Positions 32,761 to 41,611 of a DNA stretch of 64,000 nt are shown here, piece after piece. Position 1 is the stretch's first letter. Every line of letters begins with the position of its first letter. The position numbers and the translations under genes are program-made. The stretch is from JBELHR01 sp049607205 (GTDB taxonomy: Bacteria > Bacteroidota > Bacteroidia > Flavobacteriales > Flavobacteriaceae), in NCBI GenBank assembly GCA_049607205.1, contig JBMYWH010000003.1, positions 86,573 to 150,572 of the forward strand, written 5' to 3'. The notes beneath the pieces were generated by a model. It ran no database searches, had not been told where the DNA came from, and saw only the letters and a list, made by a program, of their open reading frames with translations.

Positions 32761-32768
32761 TAAATTCG
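32761..32768 (+). promoter_or_regulatory. -7-like element of the susC1 operon
   Basis: TAAATTCG, one base from TAnnTTTG; the same variant is used at the promoter at 60747. The place of the -33 box holds ATGTT instead of TTTG, as it does at the susC2 promoter, which suggests that an activator is needed. Confidence 0.45.
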
Positions 32769-32821
32769 TCCTGTGAAGTATAAGTATTAAACTAATTTAT
32801 TAAACAACTAAAGACATTTTA

Positions 32822-35749
32822 ATGAAAAACTTTAGATTACTTATTTTGAGTTTTATGTTGCTCTTAGGAGGGATTATTCAAGCTCAAAAAACAATTAGTG
32901 GAGTTGTTACCGAAGCCTCCCAAATGGGACTTCCTGGTGTAAGTATTGTTGTAAACAATTCAACCAAAGGTACCTCAACTGATTTTGATGGAAATTACAT
33001 TTTAGAAAATGTAAATGAAGGAGACGTTTTAACCTTTTCTTTTATGGGGTTCAAAACGAAAGAAATCACTATTAGCAGTGAAAACAAGATTAATGTTAGC
33101 CTGGAAGAAGAATCTGAATTCTTGGATGAGGTGGTACTTGTAGGGTATGGAACTGCAAGAAAAAAGGATTTAACTGGTTCTGTTGACATGGTTAACGAAA
33201 AGGATTTCGCAGAAGGACCAGCAACCTCAGCCGGCCAATTGATTCAAGGAAAAGTAGCAGGGGTAAACATCAGTTCTGCGAGTGGAGCACCGGGAGAAGG
33301 TCAAAACATTCGTATTAGAGGTACCGGATCTTTATCCTTAACTTCTAATCCCTTAATCGTAGTGGATGGAGTTCCTTTAAGCGACTCAGGAGTAGGAGGT
33401 TCTAGAAACACATTAAACTCTATTAATCCCAATGACATTGCAAGTATGACGGTGCTTAAAGACGCCTCATCTACTGCAATCTACGGGTCACGTGCAGCCA
33501 ATGGAGTAATTTTGATTACTACCAAGAAAGGAAGACTTGATCAGGATATAAAAGTTTCTTTTAATTCACAAACCGGAATATCGACAGTCAACGACTATGT
33601 TGATGTTATGAGCGCGGATCAATTCAGTAGCTTCATTAATGCAACTGGTACTCCTGACGAAATCGCTAGGTTAGGTGGTGCAAACACGAATTGGCAACAA
33701 GAAATTTACCAAACAGCCATTACCACGGACAACAATTTAAGTGTATCGGGAAGTGCAGGAAATCTACCTTATCGCGTATCTTTTGGTTACACCGATGCTG
33801 AAGGGATTTTGAAAACGGATGATTTCAAAAGATCTACAGGTAAAGTGACTTTAACACCAACGTTCTTTGATGATCATTTAAAAGTTGAAGTTAATGCAAA
33901 TGGATCCCAAGAGAGAAACCAATTTGCAGACAGAGGTGCTATTGGTGCAGCAGTAGGCTACGACCCTACACAACCCGTTTATGACGAAAACTCTCAATAT
34001 GGTGGTTATTCTTACTGGGAAGATCCAGCTACAGGAAATCGCTATAATTTAGCTCCTAACAACCCGATGGCGATGTTAGAACTAAAAGATGATCAATCGA
34101 CTGTCAACCGTTTTATTGGAAATGCAAAATTTGACTACAAATTACATTTTGCACCTGAAGTAACCGCAACCTTAAACTTAGGTTATGATGATTCAAGCTC
34201 TAATGGAACGACCTCAGTATCTCCTAATATGCCTACTTCTAGTCCAGAATTCAATGGTATGTACAATCAATATTCTGCACAAGCAACGAATCAATTATTG
34301 GACTTTTATTTGAACTACGACAAAGAATTAAATGACAAAAACCACTTTGGGGTAATGGCAGGGTATTCTTATCAAAAATTCACATTCGAGAATGAAGCTA
34401 CATCTACAGAGTACTTTAAAACTTTAGATGACCGCGTGATTACTACAGTGGATTCAAACGCCAACACCTTGATCTCATTCTTTGGTAGAGCAAATTATAA
34501 CTACGACGATAAATACTTGATTACAGCAACCTTGAGAGCGGATGCTTCATCAAAATTAAATCCTGATGATCGATGGGGATACTTCCCTTCGGTAGCTTTA
34601 GCCTGGAATATGTCTAATGAAGACTTCCTAAAAGATTCAGAAGTTGTAAACAACTTAAAGCTAAGAATTGGATATGGTCAAGTAGGTAATGTAAATGGTT
34701 TAGGAGATTATCAATTTCTTACAAGATACTCTCAAAGTGTTGCTGGGGCCAGTTACCAATTAGGGGATAATTTTTATCAAACATACAGACCTGAACCTAT
34801 TAATGAGGACTTAAAATGGGAAGTTGGTAGTACCTTCAACGTAGGTATTGACTATAGCTTATATGACAATAGAGTTTTTGGATCCTTAGAGGTATATTCA
34901 AAAATGACCCAAGATCTTATCGCTCAAACCACAGTTGATCCGATGACAAATTTCGGAAATGTGATTGACGCGAATATTGGAGATATGATTAACAATGGAG
35001 TTGAATATTCACTAAACTTTGTTCCAGTAAGAACGGATGATTGGGATTGGACAGTAAATACAAACATTGCCTACAATCACAATGAAATCACAAACATGCC
35101 TGATGTACAAAACGTAGGTGGAATTGCTGGAGGAACAGGAAATACAATTCAAAGACATGAAGAAGGTTATGCTCCGTATTCATTTTATGTATATGAACAG
35201 GTATACGATGACAATGGGAAGCCTATTGAGGGAGCTTATGTAGATCGAAATGGAGATGGAATTATTTCAGACGATGATCGATATTATGCGGGTGACCCTT
35301 ATGCTGATATCACCTTAGGACTTTCCACTCAAGTATCCTATAAAAATTGGGACCTTGGTATGACAACAAGAGCCAGTTTTGGAAACTATGTATATGATAA
35401 TGTATCCTCTTCAATCTCTTATGAACAAAGAGCTACAGAGAATATGATTTTATCCAATTTAAGTACAGATTACTACAATACAGGTTTCGAGTATCTGACA
35501 GAAACTAATTTGATGAGTGACTACTATGTACAAGATGCAAGATTCTTCAAAATAGACAATATCACCTTAGGATATACATTTCCTGAGCAGCTTATCAAAG
35601 ATGTAAACTTTAGAATCTACGGATCTGCAGATAACATTCTAACTGTATCTCCTTATGAAGGGTTAGACCCAGAGATTCCAGGTGGAATTGACAACAATTT
35701 CTACCCAAGACCTCAGACCTATACTTTAGGACTAAACATCAACTTTTAA
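32822..35749 (+). CDS. susC: SusC-like TonB-dependent outer-membrane transporter 1
   Basis: 975 residues. The signal peptide runs to about residue 21 (IIQAQ). A carboxypeptidase-regulatory-like domain follows (TISGVVTEASQMGLPGVSI, about 24-95), then the TonB-box/plug start DEVVLVGYGTARKKDLTGSV and the plug signature GSRAANGVILITTKKG. The 22-strand barrel ends with aromatic LGLNINF. It would import alpha-glucan oligosaccharides with its SusD partner, encoded 9 bases downstream. It is strongly similar along its length to the second SusC at 38657, with many identical blocks at protein level but different synonymous codons, so the duplication is old. Confidence 0.95.
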   Translation: MKNFRLLILSFMLLLGGIIQAQKTISGVVTEASQMGLPGVSIVVNNSTKGTSTDFDGNYILENVNEGDVLTFSFMGFKTKEITISSENKINVSLEEESEFLDEVVLVGYGTARKKDLTGSVDMVNEKDFAEGPATSAGQLIQGKVAGVNISSASGAPGEGQNIRIRGTGSLSLTSNPLIVVDGVPLSDSGVGGSRNTLNSINPNDIASMTVLKDASSTAIYGSRAANGVILITTKKGRLDQDIKVSFNSQTGISTVNDYVDVMSADQFSSFINATGTPDEIARLGGANTNWQQEIYQTAITTDNNLSVSGSAGNLPYRVSFGYTDAEGILKTDDFKRSTGKVTLTPTFFDDHLKVEVNANGSQERNQFADRGAIGAAVGYDPTQPVYDENSQYGGYSYWEDPATGNRYNLAPNNPMAMLELKDDQSTVNRFIGNAKFDYKLHFAPEVTATLNLGYDDSSSNGTTSVSPNMPTSSPEFNGMYNQYSAQATNQLLDFYLNYDKELNDKNHFGVMAGYSYQKFTFENEATSTEYFKTLDDRVITTVDSNANTLISFFGRANYNYDDKYLITATLRADASSKLNPDDRWGYFPSVALAWNMSNEDFLKDSEVVNNLKLRIGYGQVGNVNGLGDYQFLTRYSQSVAGASYQLGDNFYQTYRPEPINEDLKWEVGSTFNVGIDYSLYDNRVFGSLEVYSKMTQDLIAQTTVDPMTNFGNVIDANIGDMINNGVEYSLNFVPVRTDDWDWTVNTNIAYNHNEITNMPDVQNVGGIAGGTGNTIQRHEEGYAPYSFYVYEQVYDDNGKPIEGAYVDRNGDGIISDDDRYYAGDPYADITLGLSTQVSYKNWDLGMTTRASFGNYVYDNVSSSISYEQRATENMILSNLSTDYYNTGFEYLTETNLMSDYYVQDARFFKIDNITLGYTFPEQLIKDVNFRIYGSADNILTVSPYEGLDPEIPGGIDNNFYPRPQTYTLGLNINF

Positions 35750-35758
35750 TACATAGCA

Positions 35759-37381
35759 ATGAAAAATAAAATTAAAAATATAACACTTAGCCTTTTGGCA
35801 GCAGCAAGTTTATCTGCATGTATAGGTGACCTAGATCAATACCCTACTGATCCAGACATGGTAACCGAAGTAGATGTATTTGAAGACGTAGCATCAGCAA
35901 AAGGAGCCTTGTCAAAATTATATGCTGCCTTAGCGATTACAGGACAAAAAGGACCAGACGGTCAAGCAGATATTTCTGGAATAGATGAAGGATCAACTCA
36001 ATTCACAAGAATGTTATACAATCTAAATGAATTGACTACAGACCACGCTGTCGTTGGATGGGGTGATCCAGGTCTGCCAAATCTACACGCCATGTCTTGG
36101 TCATCTTCCAACCAATGGGTAGAAGGAATGTATTATAGATTAGCACAAGAAATTTCTTTTACAAACTCTTTCATTTCTAATGCACAGCCTTTAGCACAAA
36201 CTGAAGATGAAGTGAAGACTTTTATTGCAGAAGCGCGATTTCTAAGAGCCTACTCATACTACAATATGATCGATTTATTCGGAGACATCCCTTTAGTTAC
36301 TGAAATTGACACAGAGCTCCCTCACATGTCATCTAGAGAAGAAATTTTCTACTTTATTGAATCCGAACTGCAAGATATTGAATCTGACATGACAGGTTCA
36401 AGAGGAAATGAATACGGTCGTGTTGATGTCACAGCATCCTATGCCCTACTTTCAAGATTATACTTGAATGCCGAGGTTTATATTGGTGAGTCAAAATACG
36501 ATGAATGCATAGTTTATACAGATAAAGTTCTTAACGGCGGATACAGTATAAACACCTCTGATATGAACGGAAATGGATCAGCTTATGACGAATTATTCTT
36601 AGCTGACAACAACTCCAATGGGGCTCAAAACGAGTTTATATTCAATGTCAATTTTGATGGAATTCAAACTCAAACATGGGGTGGAATGTCTTTCATGATC
36701 CACGCAGCAGTTGGAGGAAGCATGAACCCAGTGGAATATGGAATCAACGGTGGTTGGGGAGGTACCCGTACTACAAAAGCTTTGGTGGAAAAATTTGAAG
36801 CTACGGATTTTAACGACAATGGTGAACCTGTACAATGGAAAGATCATAGAGCCATGTTTCATACCGATGGACAGAATTATGAAATCACAACCATCGCAAA
36901 CACTTTCTCTGATGGATATGCGATCTCTAAATTTAAAAATGTAGATGTAAACGGAAATCCTGGGTCAGATCCTAATGGAGATCATCCTGACACGGATTTA
37001 CCTATCATTCGTTTAGCTGAGATGTACCTTAATTACGCAGAAGCTACCCTAAGAGGAGGAGCAGGAGGATCAACAACAAAAGCTCTTGACCTTGTAAACC
37101 AATTGCGTGAAAGAGGTTATGGTTCTACAGCCGGAAACATCGATGAAGGAGAACTTGATTTAGATTTTTTACTTGATGAAAGATCAAGAGAACTTTATTG
37201 GGAAGGACAGAGAAGAACAGATCTAATTCGTTATTCTTATTTCACAACTACTCAGTATTTATGGCCTTTTAAAGCGGACATCCCAACAGGATCTGGAACA
37301 GATTCATTCAAGAAACTCTTCCCTATTCCAGCGAATATTATTGCCGTAAATCCTAATTTAATTCAAAACCCAGGATACTAA
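35759..37381 (+). CDS. susD: SusD-like surface glycan-binding lipoprotein 1
   Basis: 540 residues. The lipobox is LSAC (Cys21), followed by IGDLDQ, an acidic start typical of surface-exported lipoproteins in this phylum. Family segments are the N-terminal VFEDVASAKGALSKLYAAL, the TPR-rich core with AEARFLRAYSYYNMIDLFGDIPLVTE, and the C-terminal DERSRELYWEGQRRTDLIRY. It binds glycan at the cell surface and caps its SusC partner. It lies between susC1 and susE1 with gaps of 9 and 1 bases. Confidence 0.95.
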   Translation: MKNKIKNITLSLLAAASLSACIGDLDQYPTDPDMVTEVDVFEDVASAKGALSKLYAALAITGQKGPDGQADISGIDEGSTQFTRMLYNLNELTTDHAVVGWGDPGLPNLHAMSWSSSNQWVEGMYYRLAQEISFTNSFISNAQPLAQTEDEVKTFIAEARFLRAYSYYNMIDLFGDIPLVTEIDTELPHMSSREEIFYFIESELQDIESDMTGSRGNEYGRVDVTASYALLSRLYLNAEVYIGESKYDECIVYTDKVLNGGYSINTSDMNGNGSAYDELFLADNNSNGAQNEFIFNVNFDGIQTQTWGGMSFMIHAAVGGSMNPVEYGINGGWGGTRTTKALVEKFEATDFNDNGEPVQWKDHRAMFHTDGQNYEITTIANTFSDGYAISKFKNVDVNGNPGSDPNGDHPDTDLPIIRLAEMYLNYAEATLRGGAGGSTTKALDLVNQLRERGYGSTAGNIDEGELDLDFLLDERSRELYWEGQRRTDLIRYSYFTTTQYLWPFKADIPTGSGTDSFKKLFPIPANIIAVNPNLIQNPGY

Positions 37382-37382
37382 G

Positions 37383-38393
37383 ATGAGAATTTCAAATAAA
37401 TTATTATACATACTAGGCTTCATAGGACTTGGAGCCTGTAGCCCGGATGAAGAACTAACTGTTATGGACCCTGAGGTTAGTTTTGATTTATATAGCTCGC
37501 AGGATAAAGTTGTCTTGGATAAAGACTTCTCCGAAGATATCGCCCTGACCCTTTCATGGCTAAAACCTGATTATGGATATGAAAGTCCTAACGCGAATTT
37601 TGAGATTAATATAGAGGGCTATACAATGAGCACCACTCGCTCTTACTCTTACTCTCCACTAGTTGAAGAAATGAACCTTGCTATCATAGAAAACGAGCTT
37701 GCGCAACCTGGTGTTGCAACAGAATTAGAAATGAGCGTGGTTGCCAATCAAGGAGCAAATCAAACCGTCTCTTCGGTTATAATAGAGTTTACCCCTTATG
37801 CCATTGATCCAGTATGGATTACTTCATGGGGAATTGCAGGGACACAGACAGATTGGGACAACAACCCGGACCTACATTTGTTTAAAACTGAAGACCCGAG
37901 CACTCTAGTCTCATATGTTACTTTTGACAAAGGAGACAACCAATATAAATTCAGAGAAAACAATGACTGGACTAATCAATGGGGAAGCGACGGAAATGGA
38001 GGACTCTCTAATGACGGAGGCTCAGGAAACATAGGTATTGCAGACGGAATGTATCGCATCACGCTAAACCCAGATGCAGGAGAATACAGCCAGCAAGAAG
38101 CGGATTCACCATGGGGATTAGTTGGAGATGCAGTCAATAATTGGGGAGAAACTCCTGACGCACCCATGTATATATCTGAAAACCCTGACATCTTAGTAGC
38201 TTACACCTACATGACTATGGGAGAATTCAAATTTAGAATGAACAACAGCTATGAAGACGGAGACTATGGACGAGGAGATAGCGAAGGAACCTTGAAACCA
38301 GGTGGTGGGAACATCAAAATCCCTTATGATTCATGGTACAAAGTTACTTGGAACACTATAGATAACACATACACGTTGCAAGCATTCCAATAG
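37383..38393 (+). CDS. susE: SusE-like starch-binding lipoprotein 1
   Basis: 336 residues. The lipobox is LGAC (Cys19), then SPDEE, an acidic export signal. After a SusE N-terminal module (about 28-140) come two tandem carbohydrate-binding repeats. They begin SWGIAGTQTDWDNNPD (about 149) and WGLVGDAVNNWGETPD (about 243), each followed by an EFKFR-type strand (YKFRENNDW, FKFRMNNSY). This is the SusE/SusF plan with starch-binding modules on the cell surface. It begins 1 base after susD1. A strong terminator follows. Confidence 0.88.
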   Translation: MRISNKLLYILGFIGLGACSPDEELTVMDPEVSFDLYSSQDKVVLDKDFSEDIALTLSWLKPDYGYESPNANFEINIEGYTMSTTRSYSYSPLVEEMNLAIIENELAQPGVATELEMSVVANQGANQTVSSVIIEFTPYAIDPVWITSWGIAGTQTDWDNNPDLHLFKTEDPSTLVSYVTFDKGDNQYKFRENNDWTNQWGSDGNGGLSNDGGSGNIGIADGMYRITLNPDAGEYSQQEADSPWGLVGDAVNNWGETPDAPMYISENPDILVAYTYMTMGEFKFRMNNSYEDGDYGRGDSEGTLKPGGGNIKIPYDSWYKVTWNTIDNTYTLQAFQ

Positions 38394-38416
38394 AACCTAC
38401 ATCTACCATTTTTTTT

Positions 38417-38444
38417 AAGCCGGAGTTTACTCCGGCTTTTTTTG
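38417..38444 (+). terminator. Terminator of the first susCDE operon
   Basis: Perfect 9-bp GC-rich stem AAGCCGGAG / CTCCGGCTT with a 4-base loop and a run of T, 23 bases past susE1. Confidence 0.9.
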
Positions 38445-38485
38445 TGTCTAAAAACTGTGAAAACCTTATCTTAATTTAAGATAAC

Positions 38486-38501
38486 ACTCAAACGTTTGAG
38501 T
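38486..38501 (+). promoter_or_regulatory. Perfect 16-bp palindromic operator before susC2
   Basis: ACTCAAACGTTTGAGT is its own reverse complement and matches the site at 32668-32683 in 15 of 16 bases. It ends 78 bases before the -7-like element at 38579, the same distance as at susC1. Likely site for the LacI-family regulator. Confidence 0.7.
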
Positions 38502-38578
38502 TGTAAAGTTGTTAACACTACAACGTTATAGTTGCTCTAATTTAACAGCCTATTATGTTATATTATCTTAATATTCAG

Positions 38579-38586
38579 TATCTTTA
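38579..38586 (+). promoter_or_regulatory. -7-like element of the susC2 operon
   Basis: TATCTTTA, one base from TAnnTTTG. ATGTT stands 24 bases before it, at the same place as in the susC1 promoter. Downstream bases 38587-38607 also resemble the susC1 leader (14 of 21 by my alignment). Confidence 0.45.
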
Positions 38587-38656
38587 TGAGGTGAACTTAA
38601 AGTATGATTACCCAATTCTAAACTAAATTAAACCAAGTATTTATTTAAACTATTAC

Positions 38657-41608
38657 ATGAAAAACTTAAAACTTTTATTTATCGGTATGCTATTATTGGC
38701 TACCGGAAACTTATTTGCACAGCAAACAGCTTCCGGATCAGTAGTAGAACAATCTTCAGGTATGGGATTACCGGGGGTTGGTATTCTAGTAAAAGGAACT
38801 ACCAAAGGAGGAGTAACCGACTTTGATGGAAACTTCACGCTAGATAATGTGAACTCTGGAGATGTATTAATATTCTCCTATATGGGATTCAAAACACAAG
38901 AAGTTGCCTTCAATGGATCTAAGCTAGCTATTGCCTTAGAAGAAGATGCAGCGATGCTAGATGAAGTTATGGTCGTGGGATATGGTACCGCTCGTAAAAA
39001 AGACATGACGGGATCCGCTGAACTGATGACTGAAAAAAACTTTAACGAAGGACCTTCTTCCAATGCTGCTCAATTAATCCAAGGTAAAGTTGCCGGGGTT
39101 AATATTTCCACTGGAAACGGTGCGCCAGGATCAGGAAACAATATTCGTATTAGAGGTACAGGATCTCTTTCGTTGACATCAAATCCACTTATCGTTGTAG
39201 ATGGAGTTCCATTGAGTGACGGAGGTGTTGGAGGTTCTCGTAACACCTTAAACAACATTAACCCAAATGATATTGCTAGCATGACCGTTCTTAAGGACGC
39301 CTCTTCTACAGCAATCTATGGATCTCGTGCTGCCAATGGTGTAATTTTGATTACAACAAAAAAAGGTAAATTAGATCAAGGGATTAAAGTAAGCTTTAAT
39401 TCAGTAACTGGTGTTTCTACGGTAAACCAGTATGTTGACGTTATGGATGCTCAAGAATTTCGTTTTTTAGTGAATGAAATTGATTCGGCTAAAGGAACAA
39501 GTTTTACTGACATGCTAGGGCAAGACTCAACTAATTGGCAAGAGATGATCTATCAAAATGCCATGAATTTTGATAACAACATTAGTGTTTCTGGTTCAAC
39601 TAAATCTATGCCTTGGAGACTATCTGTAGGATATACAGATACAGAAGGGGTACTTAAAACAGATCAATTCAACAGAACAACAGCAAAACTTACTTTAACG
39701 CCATCTTTCTTAGATGATCGTTTAAAGTTTGATTTGAATGCAAACGGTTCTTATATCAAAAACCAATTCGCAAATACTGGAGCAATTGGATCTGCTGTTC
39801 AGTACGACCCTACTCAATCGGTATATGATGCTAATTCGAGATTTGGAGGCTATTCTTATTGGGCAGATCCTTCAAATAGTGACATTAGAGCTACTTTAGC
39901 ACTTACCAATCCTATGGCAATGCTAGATCTAAACCTAAGAGATGATTCTTCCACGGTAAAACGAATCATTACTAATGCTAAAGCTGATTATCAATTTGCT
40001 TCAATTCCTGAGTTAGTAGCAACCCTTAACGTAGGTTATGATGACTCAGTAGGAGAAGGAAATGTATATGTTTCAAATCAATATCCAACAGATAAGGCAG
40101 ATGATGATGGTTCTGAATCTTCATATAAAAACCAGAACACCAACAAATTATTAGACTTCTACTTAAATTATACAAAAGATTTTAACGATAAGCATAGTTT
40201 AGGTGCCATGTTAGGGTATTCTTACCAGAACTTTTATTATTATAGTGAAGGATCTTCTGTAGATAAGAGAACAGACCCAACTAAAAACATAGAAGATAGT
40301 TATGTCAATAAATCAAGAGATGTGTTAACCTCTTTCTTTGGAAGATTCAACTATGCATTTATGGATAAATATTTAGTAACGGCAACAGTTAGAGCTGATG
40401 CTTCTTCTAAATTAAACCCAGATGATAGATGGGGTATATTCCCTTCTGTAGCCTTAGCTTGGAATCTATCTAATGAAGACTTCTTAAAAGATTCAGAGGT
40501 TGTGAACAACTTAAAAATTCGTTTAGGTTACGGACAAGTAGGTAATGTAAACGGTCTTGGTTCATACCAATTCTTGACACGATATGAAGCGTCTAGACTT
40601 GGAGCTTCGTATAATTTCGGTGGTAGCTACTACCCTACATTTAGACCTGAAGGAATCAACGAAGATTTACGTTGGGAAGTTGGTAATACGATTAACTTCG
40701 GTATTGACTATAGCTTGAAGGATTCAAGAATATTTGGTTCCTTAGATATCTATTCAAAAGTAACACAAGACTTAATTGCTAGTTCTGTAGTAGATCCATT
40801 TACTAACTTTGAAAACAGAGTAAATGCAAACATTGGAGACATGCAAAACAATGGTGTTGAATTTGCCTTAAATTTGGTACCAATAAGATCGGATAACTTC
40901 GAATGGACGATCAATGCAAACTTTGCATACAACCATAATGAAGTAACAAAAATGCCTACAGTACAGAATGTGGGTGGTGTAGCTGGTGGTACTGGTAACA
41001 CAGTTCAAAGACATGAAGTAGGATATGCACCATATTCATTCTTCGTATATGAGCAGGTTTATGATGAAAACCAAAATCCAGTTGAAGGAGTATTCGTAGA
41101 CAGAAACGGTGATGGACAACTTAACGAAGACGACAAGTACTTCTATAAAGATCCTTATGCAGATGTCTTAATTGGATTGAATACGAACATGACATACAAA
41201 GGTTGGGACTTCGCTTTCGTAAGTAGACTTTCTTTAGGAAACTATATTTATGATAACGTATCATCGGATAAAGGATATTCAGCTTTTGCAACACAGAATG
41301 CAAATACTTTAAACAACTTGAGTACTAGTTATTTTGACACTAACTTCCAATTGAACGACACTAAGACTTTATTAAGTGATTATTATGTAACTAATGCATC
41401 ATTCTACAAAATCGACAACATTACTTTAGGATATACATTTCCTGAAAAATGGATGAAAGATGTAAATCTTAGAGTATATGGAGCAGCAAACAATATTTTG
41501 ATTGTTTCTGACTACGAAGGAATTGATCCTGAAATTGCAGGAGGAATTGACAACAATTTCTATCCTAGACCTCAGGTATATAGTTTAGGATTAAGTTTAA
41601 ACTTTTAA
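38657..41608 (+). CDS. susC: SusC-like TonB-dependent outer-membrane transporter 2
   Basis: 983 residues. The signal peptide ends near residue 21 (LFAQ). The plan is the same as SusC1: regulatory-like domain (ASGSVVEQSSGMGLPGVGI), DEVMVVGYGTARKKDMTGS, the plug signature GSRAANGVILITTKKGKLDQ and a closing LGLSLNF. Blocks such as LRADASSKLNPDDRWG are kept in both copies (here VRADASSKLNPDDRWG), while loops near 225-245 and 480-520 differ in sequence and length. Such loop changes could alter glycan size or branching preference. Partner SusD2 begins 3 bases downstream. Confidence 0.95.
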   Translation: MKNLKLLFIGMLLLATGNLFAQQTASGSVVEQSSGMGLPGVGILVKGTTKGGVTDFDGNFTLDNVNSGDVLIFSYMGFKTQEVAFNGSKLAIALEEDAAMLDEVMVVGYGTARKKDMTGSAELMTEKNFNEGPSSNAAQLIQGKVAGVNISTGNGAPGSGNNIRIRGTGSLSLTSNPLIVVDGVPLSDGGVGGSRNTLNNINPNDIASMTVLKDASSTAIYGSRAANGVILITTKKGKLDQGIKVSFNSVTGVSTVNQYVDVMDAQEFRFLVNEIDSAKGTSFTDMLGQDSTNWQEMIYQNAMNFDNNISVSGSTKSMPWRLSVGYTDTEGVLKTDQFNRTTAKLTLTPSFLDDRLKFDLNANGSYIKNQFANTGAIGSAVQYDPTQSVYDANSRFGGYSYWADPSNSDIRATLALTNPMAMLDLNLRDDSSTVKRIITNAKADYQFASIPELVATLNVGYDDSVGEGNVYVSNQYPTDKADDDGSESSYKNQNTNKLLDFYLNYTKDFNDKHSLGAMLGYSYQNFYYYSEGSSVDKRTDPTKNIEDSYVNKSRDVLTSFFGRFNYAFMDKYLVTATVRADASSKLNPDDRWGIFPSVALAWNLSNEDFLKDSEVVNNLKIRLGYGQVGNVNGLGSYQFLTRYEASRLGASYNFGGSYYPTFRPEGINEDLRWEVGNTINFGIDYSLKDSRIFGSLDIYSKVTQDLIASSVVDPFTNFENRVNANIGDMQNNGVEFALNLVPIRSDNFEWTINANFAYNHNEVTKMPTVQNVGGVAGGTGNTVQRHEVGYAPYSFFVYEQVYDENQNPVEGVFVDRNGDGQLNEDDKYFYKDPYADVLIGLNTNMTYKGWDFAFVSRLSLGNYIYDNVSSDKGYSAFATQNANTLNNLSTSYFDTNFQLNDTKTLLSDYYVTNASFYKIDNITLGYTFPEKWMKDVNLRVYGAANNILIVSDYEGIDPEIAGGIDNNFYPRPQVYSLGLSLNF

Positions 41609-41611
41609 GAG

